From Atribacterota bacterium (GTDB lineage: Bacteria; Atribacterota; Atribacteria; Atribacterales; Caldatribacteriaceae), in assembly GCA_039638595.1 (NCBI GenBank), contig JBDIWM010000004.1, positions 23,938-87,937 of the forward strand: a stretch of DNA of 64,000 nt, in the 5' to 3' direction. This document shows, piece by piece, positions 27,333-37,208 of the stretch. Below the pieces are notes generated by a model. The model did not search any database. It was given only the letters and a program-made list of their open reading frames with translations, and was not told where the DNA came from. How positions within the stretch are numbered: the stretch's first letter is position 1; every line of letters starts with the position of its first letter. The position numbers were made by a program, and so were the translations under genes.

Positions 27333-28365
27333 AACGCTCACCCACTTTGGTATCAATCAGTTTTCGCAATATCGACGCCGCTTTTTCAGGTACCAGCGGG
27401 TTAATATAGAAACCGGTCCCCCACTCGAAACCGGCCATATGAACTGGAAAGGGTATAATCTCTAAATGCCAGTGGTAGACCCATCGGCAATCCTCATCCG
27501 CCGAGTCACGAGGATAAGGAGCCACGTGAAGAACAAAATTAAAAACGGGTTTCCCCAGGGCTTCCGCCAATGCCTGCAAAACCAGTTTGAGTATTTCTGC
27601 AAAAGAGGAAAGTCGCTCCATCTCGGTAAAGTAAGCGCAATGCTCAAGGGGTAAAATCCAGACCTCATAGGAAAAACGAGCCGCATAGGGTACCAGAGCC
27701 AAAAAGTATCCATTTTTCAAAACCAGGCGCTTTTCCCTTTTCAACTCTTCTTCCAGAAGAGCACAAAAAATACACCGCCGCTCACGAGCGTAAAAATCAC
27801 GAGCCACAGTAAGTTCTTCTTCGACTCGCTTTGGGATTACAGGGGTAGCGATGAGCTGAGAATGAGGATGGAACATCGAAGCCCCAGCCTGCATCCCTTG
27901 ATTCTTAAAGATGAGACAGTAGCGTAAGTGTTTTTCTTGCTCCCAGAATTTCATTCGTTCCCGATAAGCGTACACCACCCGTTCCAGCTGCTCCACAGGA
28001 AAATCGATAAAAGACAGGTAATGTTCTGGGGTTTCCACGATGACCTCATGCACCCCAAAACCACCCATTCTCTCGTAAAACAAACCCTCTTTTTCCCAGC
28101 AGAACTTTTCTTGTGTCCCTAAAGCAGGAAACTTATTGGGGAAAACTCGAACCTGCCATTTTCCATTCTCATTTCTGAGACAGAATACTTCGTCTGGAGT
28201 GCAGGATTCCATACCCTCACAAAAAACACAGGGATAACTCTGACCCCGTTCTGATTTGACTTCAAAGTCGTACGGTCGATGGGACCTTTGTGGAGCAATG
28301 ATTACCCACACTCCAGTGACCGGATCCCGTCTCCACTCCAACTCGTTAGGGAATCCACTCTTCAT
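27319..28365 (-). CDS. galT: Galactose-1-phosphate uridylyltransferase
   Basis: GalT (348 residues) exchanges UMP between UDP-glucose and galactose-1-phosphate in the Leloir pathway. Seen: WRRDPVTGVWVIIAPQRSHR at the start, CVFCEG metal site, VRVFPNKFPAL, the nucleophile site MFHPHSQL (HxH) and the late HWHLEIIPF. The ATG at 28365 is chosen because longer starts extend well into the upstream peptidase gene. It lies between an M42 peptidase and glgC1, in a run with glycogen-type genes. No galK or galE is in the window, so use on other sugar-1-phosphates is possible. Confidence 0.92.
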   Translation of the reverse strand: MKSGFPNELEWRRDPVTGVWVIIAPQRSHRPYDFEVKSERGQSYPCVFCEGMESCTPDEVFCLRNENGKWQVRVFPNKFPALGTQEKFCWEKEGLFYERMGGFGVHEVIVETPEHYLSFIDFPVEQLERVVYAYRERMKFWEQEKHLRYCLIFKNQGMQAGASMFHPHSQLIATPVIPKRVEEELTVARDFYARERRCIFCALLEEELKREKRLVLKNGYFLALVPYAARFSYEVWILPLEHCAYFTEMERLSSFAEILKLVLQALAEALGKPVFNFVLHVAPYPRDSADEDCRWVYHWHLEIIPFPVHMAGFEWGTGFYINPLVPEKAASILRKLIDTKVGERCGRH

Positions 28366-29404
28366 CGCCTTCGATACTCTCCAGAAACAACACCAGTAAC
28401 TGAACGGCACTATCAAGATCAGCGAGGTCCACAATCTCAACCGGGGTATGCATATACCGGTTCGGAATACCCAAAAGTCCCGTAACTACCCCGTCACGGG
28501 TAATCTGGATCGCATTGGCATCGGTACCAGTAGCTCTGGATTCAGCTTGAATCTGATAGGGAATCTGATGGTTCTGAGCGACCTCAACCAATCTTTTAAA
28601 AATCTTGGGATTGACGTTCGGACCGCGGGCAATCACCGGTCCTTTACCTAAACCAATTTCTCCCACCCTTCGTTTATCAACATCCGGACAATCTGAAGCA
28701 AAAGTTACATCAATTGCAATCCCAATATGAGGAGCAACGCCAAAAGCACTGGTTCTCGCTCCCCGTAGACCCAGTTCTTCTTGAACAGTACTGACTCCAT
28801 AAAGGGCACACCGAAGTTTTTCCTTGTTCACTCTTCGTAAAACTTCGGCAACCACAAAGGTTCCCACCTTGTCATCAAAACCCTTACCAGCAATCCGATT
28901 CCCCAAAAGTGGTTGAAAACCGACGTCAAAAGTAATCGGATCCCCAACATGAACTCTCTTCAGAGCTTCCTCCCGGCTCACAGCCCCAATGTCAACCCAC
29001 TGCTCTTCAATTTTTGCCACCTTTTGCCTTTCCTTTTCTTCAATAAGATGAATCGGTTTTTTCCCGATTACTCCGGCAACTGGACCATCCATAGTATGAA
29101 TGACCACCCGGGAACCAGGGGTGATATGAGGATCAACTCCCCCTACAGTGGAAAAATAGATATACCCTTGTTCATTCACATACTCAACCATAAATCCAAT
29201 TTCGTCACAATGTCCTGCAAGCATTACTCTGAGCGTTAAGGAGGGATTAATAACCCCAAAAGCATTTCCATGAACATCCTTATAAGAGGCGTCGACATGA
29301 CCTTTCACCCGTTGCAAGAACAACTCCTGCACCTGTTCTTCAAAACCCGAAGGACTGGGTGTGGTAATTAAGGCTTTCAAGAACTCAAGCTGGTCTTGTT
29401 CCAC
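28346..29404 (-). CDS. M42-family (TET-type) aminopeptidase
   Basis: A 352-residue dinuclear metallo-aminopeptidase. The metal and catalytic residues are in LAGHCDEIGFMV, KGFDDKVGTF, VQEELGLRGA and NRYMHTPVE, in the expected order. Family members form dodecameric tetrahedral shells that trim peptides released by Lon, Clp or the proteasome; lon is the next gene upstream, 15 bases away, which supports a role in peptide recycling. Confidence 0.93.
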   Translation of the reverse strand: MEQDQLEFLKALITTPSPSGFEEQVQELFLQRVKGHVDASYKDVHGNAFGVINPSLTLRVMLAGHCDEIGFMVEYVNEQGYIYFSTVGGVDPHITPGSRVVIHTMDGPVAGVIGKKPIHLIEEKERQKVAKIEEQWVDIGAVSREEALKRVHVGDPITFDVGFQPLLGNRIAGKGFDDKVGTFVVAEVLRRVNKEKLRCALYGVSTVQEELGLRGARTSAFGVAPHIGIAIDVTFASDCPDVDKRRVGEIGLGKGPVIARGPNVNPKIFKRLVEVAQNHQIPYQIQAESRATGTDANAIQITRDGVVTGLLGIPNRYMHTPVEIVDLADLDSAVQLLVLFLESIEGDEEWIP

Positions 29405-29419
29405 CGGTTCTCTCCCCCT

Positions 29420-31825
29420 TCAACACGATTTTGCAACTCTCCTCTTCCGTTTATGACTCCTTCTTAAAGTAATCTCTAACGCCTCATCCAAATTGTCAAC
29501 CAAAAAAACTTCGATTTTATCCTGTATTTCAGCCGGTAACTCTGACAGATCCTTTTGATTCTCTCTGGGTAGAATAATTCGGTACACCCCCACCCGATAT
29601 GCAGCCAAAACCTTTTCTTTAATCCCCCCCACCGGGAGGACTCTTCCCGTCAGAGTAATTTCTCCAGTCATAGCAATGTCATGTCGCGCTGGTATTTTGG
29701 AGAGAGAAGAAACAATCGATGTGGCAATGGTTATTCCAGCCGAAGGGCCGTCCTTCGGGATGGCGCCAGCCGGCACATGAACATGAATATCATGTTTTTC
29801 GTGAAATTCTGGAGAAATATCCCAATCTTGTGCTCGTTCCCGCACACAGGAAAGAGCAATTTTCGCCGACTCCTGCATAATCTCTCCCATATTTCCGGTA
29901 AGAATCAAGTTCCCTTTTCCAGGTAATACCGCCGTTTCGACAAAAAGTATTTCTCCCCCGGTCTCAGTCCAAGCCAGACCCGTTGCCACCCCCACCCGAT
30001 CTCGTCCCGCAGTAATTTCCTCATAAAAACGGCGGGGTCCCAGAAATTCCCGGAGCGTTACTTCGTTGATGGATAAAGGTGCCTTTTTCCCAGAAACAAG
30101 ATATTTCGCCACTTTGCGACAAATAGCAGCGATATTCCGTTCCAGATTCCTGATCCCTGCTTCTCGAGTATACTCCCGGATGATCTTTCGAATCATTTCA
30201 TCTTCGATCACGACGTCTTCAAGCTGGATTCCATTTTCTCGGCACTGCTTGGGTAGGAGATATTGCCTGGCAATGATAATTTTATCCTGATCCGTATACC
30301 CAGGGATAGAAATGACTTCCATCCGATCAAGAAGAGCTGGGGGAATGGTATCAACAACATTGGCAGTAGCGATAAACAGAACCCGAGAAAGGTCAAATGG
30401 TACTCCAAGATAGTGATCCACAAAACTCGAATTCTGCTCTGGATCCAGAACCTCAAGAAGAGCGGCAGCCGGATCACCCCGGAAATCAAGACCCAGTTTA
30501 TCAATCTCATCCAGCATAAACACCGGATTTTTGCTTTTCGCCTTGCGAATTCCCTGAATAATCCTTCCAGGCATGGCTCCTACATAGGTACGTCGATGTC
30601 CCCGAATTTCAGCTTCATCCCTTATACCACCAAGAGAAATACGCACAAACTTTCTACGGAGTGAACGAGCAATCGACTTCCCCAGAGACGTTTTTCCCAC
30701 CCCGGGTGGACCCACAAAGCAGAGAATTGGTCCTTTAAGGTCTTTCTTGAGCTGGCAAACCGCCAGATACTCCAGGATTCGTTCTTTCACTTTTTCCAGA
30801 TCATAGTGGTCTTCATCGAGAACTTTCTTTGCCAGTTCAATATCCAGAACGTCTTCAGTGTCCTGGTTCCAAGGTAACTCTACAATCCAGTCCAGATAAT
30901 TCCTGATCACCGGATATTCAAAAGAAGCCACCGGAACTCGGGAGAGCCGTTCCAGCTCTTTCTCGGCTTCTTCTCGAACTTCTGCAGGAAGGTTAAGCAT
31001 TTCAATCCGACGCCTTAATTCGTTGATTTCACTACTTTTCTCATCCAATTCACCAAGTTCCCGCTGAATGGCTTTCAACTGCTCTCTTAAAAAATACTCC
31101 CTTTGCGTTTTAGCCAGTTCTTTTTGAATCTGCGTCTGGATTTTGTTCCCAATCTGGAGGATCTCCAGCTCTCGTGAAAGATAGAAATTCACCTTTTTTA
31201 ACTTTTCCAGAAGTTCAAAAACAGAAAGAATGTCCTGTTTCTGCTCGGTACTCAGGTTGAGATTGGAAGCAACAAAGTGCGCAAGCCGGGAGGGTTTTTT
31301 AATATTCATCGCTGCCACAAAAGCTTCTTTAGGTAAATATGGAGCAAGTTCCACAACCTTCTGGAAAAGACTCAGAATACTGCGGGTCAACGCTTCAATT
31401 TCATCAGAACGAACTTCTTCTTCCTGGACTATTTCAATCCTGGCCACCGGATATGGTTCCCACTGTATCCATTCCTTAACCCGGAACACGGCCAAACCAA
31501 ACACCAGAATTTGTACCGCTTCCTCAGGAAGCTTGAGCATTCGCGAAACACGCCCAAGTACTCCTATTTCGTAAAAATCATCCTGGGAAGGCTCCTCCAC
31601 ATCATGACGCCGAAGTGTTACCGCCCCCAAAATTTTGTTCCCCAGTACCACGTCATTCACCAGTTGAACCCACTTGTCTCCCTGCACAAGAAGCGGCATG
31701 GCAATTTCGGGAAATAAAACATTGTCTTCCAGAGGCAAAATAGGAACTTCCTGAGGAAATTCCTTCTCTTTATTGCTATGGCCCTCTTGAGGTATCAATT
31801 CCTCATTGAGAACGCCTTCTCCCAT
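29420..31825 (-). CDS. lon: ATP-dependent protease Lon (LonA)
   Basis: LonA of about 801 residues. N-terminal substrate domain (VPILPLEDNVLFPEIAMPLL), coiled region, AAA+ module with FVGPPGVGKTSLGKSIAR and VFMLDEIDKLG, and the Ser-Lys protease domain with the catalytic Ser in PKDGPSAGITIATSI and Lys in GGIKEKVLAAYR. The ATG at 31825 is favoured (GGGAGA eight bases upstream); a TTG at 31891 overlapping the Hsp20 stop is an alternative that adds 22 residues. It follows an hsp20, a proteostasis pairing. Confidence 0.95.
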   Translation of the reverse strand: MGEGVLNEELIPQEGHSNKEKEFPQEVPILPLEDNVLFPEIAMPLLVQGDKWVQLVNDVVLGNKILGAVTLRRHDVEEPSQDDFYEIGVLGRVSRMLKLPEEAVQILVFGLAVFRVKEWIQWEPYPVARIEIVQEEEVRSDEIEALTRSILSLFQKVVELAPYLPKEAFVAAMNIKKPSRLAHFVASNLNLSTEQKQDILSVFELLEKLKKVNFYLSRELEILQIGNKIQTQIQKELAKTQREYFLREQLKAIQRELGELDEKSSEINELRRRIEMLNLPAEVREEAEKELERLSRVPVASFEYPVIRNYLDWIVELPWNQDTEDVLDIELAKKVLDEDHYDLEKVKERILEYLAVCQLKKDLKGPILCFVGPPGVGKTSLGKSIARSLRRKFVRISLGGIRDEAEIRGHRRTYVGAMPGRIIQGIRKAKSKNPVFMLDEIDKLGLDFRGDPAAALLEVLDPEQNSSFVDHYLGVPFDLSRVLFIATANVVDTIPPALLDRMEVISIPGYTDQDKIIIARQYLLPKQCRENGIQLEDVVIEDEMIRKIIREYTREAGIRNLERNIAAICRKVAKYLVSGKKAPLSINEVTLREFLGPRRFYEEITAGRDRVGVATGLAWTETGGEILFVETAVLPGKGNLILTGNMGEIMQESAKIALSCVRERAQDWDISPEFHEKHDIHVHVPAGAIPKDGPSAGITIATSIVSSLSKIPARHDIAMTGEITLTGRVLPVGGIKEKVLAAYRVGVYRIILPRENQKDLSELPAEIQDKIEVFLVDNLDEALEITLRRSHKRKRRVAKSC

Positions 31826-31887
31826 GTCAAATTCTCCCAAAAGGGAAAACCAGTTTTCTCCTACTTCCACTTTGCACACCTCATCCT

Positions 31888-32310
31888 TCAACGAACCGGA
31901 ATCTTTTTGGTTTCAGCCGTCCTTTTTTTGCATTCTACAATCAAAAAACCCCGACGATAGTAAGCCCGAGTTGTGTCAGGGTCAACGTTCTCCTGAAAAT
32001 CGACCTCCCGATAAAAAGGACCAAAGTTGATCTCCATACGATAATAATCCTTCTTTAAGGGAAAAGGGACTTCTTTCCTTATTCCCTGCACAATCAACTT
32101 TTGTCCTCTAATAAGAATCTCCACATCGTCAAGATCAACCCCTGCCAGCTCCATGACCACCACGAAACTTCCCTCAGTCTCAAAAACATCGCATGGAGGT
32201 ACCCAGGCATCGTCCGAAATCAGGATAATACTGGACTTTGCCTTCAACACATGTTCCATAAATTTCTGTATTTCCTGCTCAAATACCCAAATATTGGATC
32301 TCTCTTTCAC
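31888..32310 (-). CDS. Hsp20/alpha-crystallin family protein (second, divergent)
   Basis: A 140-residue Hsp20. The crystallin domain starts at WVPPCDVFETEGSFVVVMEL; LIVQGIRKEVP and YYRMEINFGPFYREVDF are clear, and the end reads AYYRRGFLIVECKKR in place of the usual NGVLxIxxPK, so it is divergent from the first copy (16576-17010). Start GTG with AAGGAT upstream. It overlaps or abuts lon, suggesting delivery of clients to Lon or shared stress control. No separate heat-shock promoter is evident in the 18-base gap upstream. Confidence 0.85.
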   Translation of the reverse strand: MKERSNIWVFEQEIQKFMEHVLKAKSSIILISDDAWVPPCDVFETEGSFVVVMELAGVDLDDVEILIRGQKLIVQGIRKEVPFPLKKDYYRMEINFGPFYREVDFQENVDPDTTRAYYRRGFLIVECKKRTAETKKIPVR

Positions 32311-32328
32311 GATGCATATCCTTCCCCA

Positions 32329-33873
32329 TTAAAAAACAACCATCATTCGCTGCAAAACATAGGTTGTTTTGCCATCCTGCGATTCCACCATAATGTTTAT
32401 TCTGTTTTTTCCCAATTCCATTTGACCATCAAGGGCGATAATCTGCACATTGGCAGGGGTAATCCGTCCTTCTCGTACCGTACCGGCAAAAACAACATGT
32501 CCATTGAGCAAAATCCGAATCGTTCCACTACCAAAAGCCTGACCCCAGAGGTAGAGTGCGCCGGAACGAAGTGGCTGGTGCATCAGAAAACCAGCTTCGA
32601 GGCTATCACCGGCATGCATCACCAGAGAATACATGGGGTTAACGGTGTGATTCACCTCAAAACTACCCCGATACGTGAATTCTTCCATGTTCGTGTACGC
32701 CTTTCCTTCACTAAAGTCCACAAAGTAAAACCCCACCCCGGAATACACACCAGTCCCACTGACAGTTCCATAACTCAGATCACTCGAGGGTAATAAATGA
32801 CGTATCCCCTCAAAATAAGCCTTTATTTCTAATTCTCGGGAAACCTCTACCTGAGGAGCAAAGAAGCGATTTTTTGTCCTCCCGCTTGCATCCGTATAGG
32901 TCACTTCCCGTTCAAAACTCCCTCCGCTTGCCATCCAGCGAATACTTCGCCCCTCAACCGGCTTACCCCGCAGGTCTTTGAGCAGTGCTTCGAACTCCAG
33001 GGTTTCTCCTGAAGCAACTTGAAATGTTTTTGGAGTAAGCACCAAAAGAGTCTGCAATTTATCTGGATTTACGGTAAACGTTATCTCGGCATAGGAACCC
33101 CGGTACACCGTATCCCCCTCAAAACGAGCCGTAACCCGCACAGAGAAGGCATCGCTCGCTCGCGGGGCTGTATACCACACTTCCGCTTGACCAGCAGTAT
33201 TGGTCAAGCTCTGATAATTCTCCAAAGTCCCATCGCTGACTTCCCACTGGATCCTACGCCCCACCAAAGCGTTTCCGGCTTCGTCTGCAAGGAAAAGACT
33301 CAATTTTACCTTTCCTCCAGCAGGAACTTCAGCCGGTACCCGGTCAAACCGGAGGAAAGAAGAAGCCATTTGCCGTTCAGTAAGAACTTGAATAACCGCC
33401 TTCTGAGCATAAACCTCCTCACCCAGAATCGCCTTCATACGAGAAGGATACTTCATCGCTTCGACCAGCAACCGATCAGGTAACACTTTTTTAGAGAGAA
33501 TCAGAACGAATTTTTCCATGCCCTCTGGACCAGAAACCGTTCCATAAAGTTTCCTTTCGCTCTCCGCAACGATGGGTTCGTTATTTTTGATAATTTTTGC
33601 TTTTCCATCTGGAGTATAATTAAAGATACTGACATATCCACCCCGAGCGCTCCAGTAAGAGAGCACCAGATTGTCGCCAATGTAGTAGGTCCCGAAATTG
33701 CCCTTATCTGGAGTAAGGCGCAAAAAGGGAGAAACAAACATCTGATCAATACTGGCGATTTCTTGCGATGAGATCTCAAAAACAAAGGAACGAGCTAAAC
33801 CCACACCAAAGCCCAACACGATAACAAAAATCATGGTGAACATTAAGACTTTTCCAAACCTCATCACGATCAC
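32329..33873 (-). CDS. Secreted DUF4384-like protein with Ig-like (Big) domains
   Basis: A 514-residue exported protein. A signal peptide (VLMFTMIFVIVLGFGVGLA, about residues 9-27) is followed by a DUF4384-like domain (residues 45-150; GTYYIGDNLVLSYWSARGG and VSIFNYTPDGKAKII), then two Ig-like domains of the invasin/Big_1 kind (ALVGRRIQWEVSDGTLENYQ and KPVEGRSIRWMASGGSF). The C-terminal third has beta-rich sequence with no family I recognise. Probably a cell-surface or periplasmic structural protein. GTG/ATG starts within four codons cannot be separated. Confidence 0.75.
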   Translation of the reverse strand: MIVMRFGKVLMFTMIFVIVLGFGVGLARSFVFEISSQEIASIDQMFVSPFLRLTPDKGNFGTYYIGDNLVLSYWSARGGYVSIFNYTPDGKAKIIKNNEPIVAESERKLYGTVSGPEGMEKFVLILSKKVLPDRLLVEAMKYPSRMKAILGEEVYAQKAVIQVLTERQMASSFLRFDRVPAEVPAGGKVKLSLFLADEAGNALVGRRIQWEVSDGTLENYQSLTNTAGQAEVWYTAPRASDAFSVRVTARFEGDTVYRGSYAEITFTVNPDKLQTLLVLTPKTFQVASGETLEFEALLKDLRGKPVEGRSIRWMASGGSFEREVTYTDASGRTKNRFFAPQVEVSRELEIKAYFEGIRHLLPSSDLSYGTVSGTGVYSGVGFYFVDFSEGKAYTNMEEFTYRGSFEVNHTVNPMYSLVMHAGDSLEAGFLMHQPLRSGALYLWGQAFGSGTIRILLNGHVVFAGTVREGRITPANVQIIALDGQMELGKNRINIMVESQDGKTTYVLQRMMVVF

Positions 33874-33880
33874 CTAACCT

Positions 33881-35146
33881 CTATTGTTCTAAGCTCTCTC
33901 CACTGGGAATAAAAGTCGAAGGAAAAGCTTCTCCTTCCAGATCCGAACCAATACGGCAATTGCGCCCTATGACGGTCTGGGGTGGGATACGGGTATTTTT
34001 TCCAATCACCGTGAGGCCACTCTGCAGCATTTGTGGAAACTTTCGATTGGGAGTGCCATCGTTCCCATACCCAACAAAGGCCTCTCTCCCAACCACCACC
34101 AGTTTATCCACAATCACCCGATCCAAAAATGCCTTATGTTCAATCGTCACATCATCCATCACAATAGAATCCCGAATTTCAGCACCCTCGCTCACATAAA
34201 CTCCGTTAAAGAGGATGGAATTGACCACCTTTCCGTTCACAATGGTTCCACTGCCCAGGATGCTATTTTCCACCATCGCTTCCTGCCCCAGCTTCACTGG
34301 GGGACGATCTTCAAGGGGGGTATATATGGGCCACCTCTCTTCGTGAAGATCAATAGGAGGATTGGGCTTTAAAAGTTCCATGTTCGCTTCCCAGTATGCA
34401 TCCAGAGTCCCAACATCTTTCCAATAACCCTGGAAACGAAAGGCAAAAACCCGGCGCGTTCCAATCATCCTGGGAATAACGTCTTTACCAAAATCAAAAG
34501 AACTTCCTGATCGTTGGGATTCTTCTTTGACTTCTTCCTCAAGAATTGCCCGATTGAAAACATAAATTCCCATGCTGGCCAGGTTGCTCTTAGGATGCGC
34601 TGGTTTTTCTTCAAAATCAAAGACCCTTCCCCCAGCGTCAACACTGAGAATTCCAAAACGATGTGCTTCCTCCCAAGACACCTCAATCACCGAGATGGTA
34701 AGATCAGCTCCATTTCGCCTATGAAATTCAATGAGCACTCGGTAATCCATTTTATATATGTGGTCTCCTGAGAGGATGAGTACCAGTTCAGGGTTTTTCT
34801 CCCGAATAAAATTCAGATTCTGATAAATCGCCGCGGCAGTACCCCGATACCAATCCGTCAAATCATCACTCACATATGGCTGCAACAGGAAAATACCTCC
34901 ATTCACCCGATCCAGATCCCAGGCCTTGCCCGTACGAATATGGTCGTTTAGAGAACGGGGATTGTACTGGGTTAAAATCCCAATGCAGTAGATCCCAGAA
35001 TGAACGCAATTACTCAAACAAAAATCAATAATCCGGTATTTTCCCCCAAAGGGTACAGCTGGCTTGGCCCGTTTTTCCGAGAGGATATCAAGTCTTCTTC
35101 CTTCGCCCCCGGCCAGAATCATCGCCACTATGTCTCTGGAGTCCAC
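33881..35146 (-). CDS. glgC: Glucose-1-phosphate adenylyltransferase (GlgC), homologue 2
   Basis: A 421-residue ADP-glucose pyrophosphorylase, the first step of bacterial glycogen synthesis. All standard motifs are intact: [69 protein letters not shown] and [18 protein letters not shown]; a left-handed beta-helix forms the C-terminus. This copy looks like the catalytic one of the two. Start GTG with GAGG seven bases upstream, overlapping the GH57 gene by 19 bases, so alpha-glucan synthesis and processing are coupled. Confidence 0.92.
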   Translation of the reverse strand: MDSRDIVAMILAGGEGRRLDILSEKRAKPAVPFGGKYRIIDFCLSNCVHSGIYCIGILTQYNPRSLNDHIRTGKAWDLDRVNGGIFLLQPYVSDDLTDWYRGTAAAIYQNLNFIREKNPELVLILSGDHIYKMDYRVLIEFHRRNGADLTISVIEVSWEEAHRFGILSVDAGGRVFDFEEKPAHPKSNLASMGIYVFNRAILEEEVKEESQRSGSSFDFGKDVIPRMIGTRRVFAFRFQGYWKDVGTLDAYWEANMELLKPNPPIDLHEERWPIYTPLEDRPPVKLGQEAMVENSILGSGTIVNGKVVNSILFNGVYVSEGAEIRDSIVMDDVTIEHKAFLDRVIVDKLVVVGREAFVGYGNDGTPNRKFPQMLQSGLTVIGKNTRIPPQTVIGRNCRIGSDLEGEAFPSTFIPSGESLEQ

Positions 35147-36699
35147 ATCTTTTCCTCCTCAAAGGAAAGCTCATCCCGTAAGAGCCTTCCAATCCGAGTG
35201 ATCAACGAGCAAAAATGATCCCAGAAAATGCTTTTTTGGGGTGAGGGGTGATCTTCCCCCAGCCACCAAAACCAGTCGCTCCCTTCCGCTTGATAGAACA
35301 GTTCTTCCACCATTTCTCTTACCTTTCGCGGCAAATGCATCTTCAAAGCCTCAAATCGCATGCGCATTCTACCCAGCTCTTCCCAGGCTCGGTTTTTCTC
35401 CCAGTGACCGATCCAGGTATCAAAATTACCAAAAATCCAGGAACCCGGCAAGACACGCTTCAACTCAGGCAACCATCCATGCTTTGAAAGATAATAAGAA
35501 GGCGTCACAGTCTCCAGCTCAGAATCCTGAGACAAAAACCGATACAATTCGGAAAGAAACGGTAATCCATTGTCTACATAATACTCCCAGGCATTCTCTC
35601 CGTCAAGGACAATGCTGAGCACATAGGGCTTTTCTTCTTTCCCAAAAAGTCTTCGCTTGAGTCCTTCAATCCTTTGGATGAAATCGTTAACCGCGTTTTC
35701 GGTCGATTGACGATGGTACTCAAAACCAATCATATCAGAGATGACCCGATCACGGAAAAAAATAGCCACCTTTCCATAACGATGAGGCAAATAGAGTTCA
35801 TCCTCCAGTTCTTTTCCTAAAGACTTACTGAGAATCCCCTCATCGGTTGCCACCCAGGAAATCTGCTCTTCAGCAATCACCCCAAGGGCTTCCTCACTCA
35901 GCGAGCCCTCGGAAGGCCACATTCCCTTCATCGCCATTCCCCAGATCGATTCAGAAAGTTCTTTCCCTCTGCGCACCTGCATCTTAGCATCCTGAGGAAA
36001 GGCAAAACGAGTCTCTGGAAGAGAAATCCCGGGGTGGGCGGAACGAGCAATCTCGGTATCGATAAGCAAAGGAAGAATAGGATGATAAAAAGGCGAAAAA
36101 GAGATTTCAATCTGTCCAGATTGAAGAAGTTTTTGGTACTGAGCAAAGATTTCCTGAAAAGTCTTCCGTGTTGCCTTCCACACAATCTCTTTATCCTCTT
36201 CCCGATAATTCCGACCCCTCTCTTTCAGAACTCGAAGACTTTCCTCCTGGAGAGAAAGTGGATCAAACCAGATTAATTGGTACAGAATCTGTAAATCCAG
36301 CAAATCCTGAGTTTCGAAACCCTGTACCCCCAAATATGATTTTTCTTTCAACTCTCCGTAACGGGGAAACGCTGCGTAAGCGTTCGGAGGACCGACCCAG
36401 AAAAACTGCTCCAGAATATCTTGCTTCTCCTTTTCGGTAAGAAGCGAAGCGTTTTTCTTCGCCAAGAGCATGATACGATCCTCTTTGCCTTCCAGATAAA
36501 GTTGAATTTGACGAAGCAAAGAGGGAACAAAGTTAAAAGTGACCCGAACCCCTGGGAAACGTTCCAAGAGTTTACCCATAAAAAGGTAATCCTTGGTGGC
36601 GTGAGTTCGTACCCAGGGAAGCACGAAAGCCCCTTCTTCCTCACTAAAATAGTAAGGCTGATGCATGTGCCAAACGATATTCACATAGAGCTTGTTCAC
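35128..36699 (-). CDS. Glycoside hydrolase family 57 protein
   Basis: A 523-residue GH57-type (beta/alpha)7-barrel enzyme acting on alpha-1,4 or alpha-1,6 glucans. N-terminal [12 protein letters not shown] is the first GH57 motif (HMHQP); [13 protein letters not shown] carries the likely nucleophile Glu and [12 protein letters not shown] the acid/base Asp. No signal peptide is seen, so it is cytoplasmic and probably works on storage glucan or maltodextrin. Start GTG with GAGGTGA upstream. It is followed by glgC with a 19-base overlap. Confidence 0.9.
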   Translation of the reverse strand: MNKLYVNIVWHMHQPYYFSEEEGAFVLPWVRTHATKDYLFMGKLLERFPGVRVTFNFVPSLLRQIQLYLEGKEDRIMLLAKKNASLLTEKEKQDILEQFFWVGPPNAYAAFPRYGELKEKSYLGVQGFETQDLLDLQILYQLIWFDPLSLQEESLRVLKERGRNYREEDKEIVWKATRKTFQEIFAQYQKLLQSGQIEISFSPFYHPILPLLIDTEIARSAHPGISLPETRFAFPQDAKMQVRRGKELSESIWGMAMKGMWPSEGSLSEEALGVIAEEQISWVATDEGILSKSLGKELEDELYLPHRYGKVAIFFRDRVISDMIGFEYHRQSTENAVNDFIQRIEGLKRRLFGKEEKPYVLSIVLDGENAWEYYVDNGLPFLSELYRFLSQDSELETVTPSYYLSKHGWLPELKRVLPGSWIFGNFDTWIGHWEKNRAWEELGRMRMRFEALKMHLPRKVREMVEELFYQAEGSDWFWWLGEDHPSPQKSIFWDHFCSLITRIGRLLRDELSFEEEKMWTPET

Positions 36700-36711
36700 A
36701 AAAGATTCACC

Positions 36712-37206
36712 TCAGTCCAATCGTACTAGTTCAACCTGCTGAATTTTACCATCTCGAACATCCAGATACGCAAAAGAAAAGAAAGGAGCAAACACAAAAT
36801 CAGTGGGGCTTCCTGGGTTTAACCATACCGCGTTGTCAACTTTCTCAATACAGGGTTGATGCGTATGCCCATAGACGAGAAGTTTCAGATTCTCGCTTTG
36901 AAATGCCTCCTTCGCTCTCCGGCGAGTCTCCGCCGGAGACCCAAGGCCATGAATAAGACCAATACGAACTCCCTCCAGTTCGAAAACCTCCTTTTCGGGA
37001 AGCTGTTCCTTTATTTCGCGAGAATCCATATTGCCTCTAACCATCTTGAGTGGACCAAACTCCTTGAGTCTTTCTATGACCCACCATTCGGTAAAATCTC
37101 CAGCGTGAAGAATAAAGGAAGCTTTTTCTAATGCTTCGTACACTCTTTTCGGAAGGTCCTGAGCTCGTTCGGGAAGATGGGTATCAGAAAGAACCACAAT
37201 CCTCAC
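36712..37206 (-). CDS. YfcE/MJ0936-type metallophosphoesterase
   Basis: A 164-residue calcineurin-like phosphodiesterase. Metal-binding motifs in order: VVLSDTHLPE, FILHAGDFTEW, VRGNMDSRE, LIHGLGSP and LVYGHTHQP. The GTG at 37206 is chosen, giving MRIVVLSDTH; an ATG at 37224 would overlap folD. Family members cleave phosphodiesters in vitro and physiological substrates are poorly known. It sits just after folD. Confidence 0.9.
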   Translation of the reverse strand: MRIVVLSDTHLPERAQDLPKRVYEALEKASFILHAGDFTEWWVIERLKEFGPLKMVRGNMDSREIKEQLPEKEVFELEGVRIGLIHGLGSPAETRRRAKEAFQSENLKLLVYGHTHQPCIEKVDNAVWLNPGSPTDFVFAPFFSFAYLDVRDGKIQQVELVRLD

Positions 37207-37208
37207 GG

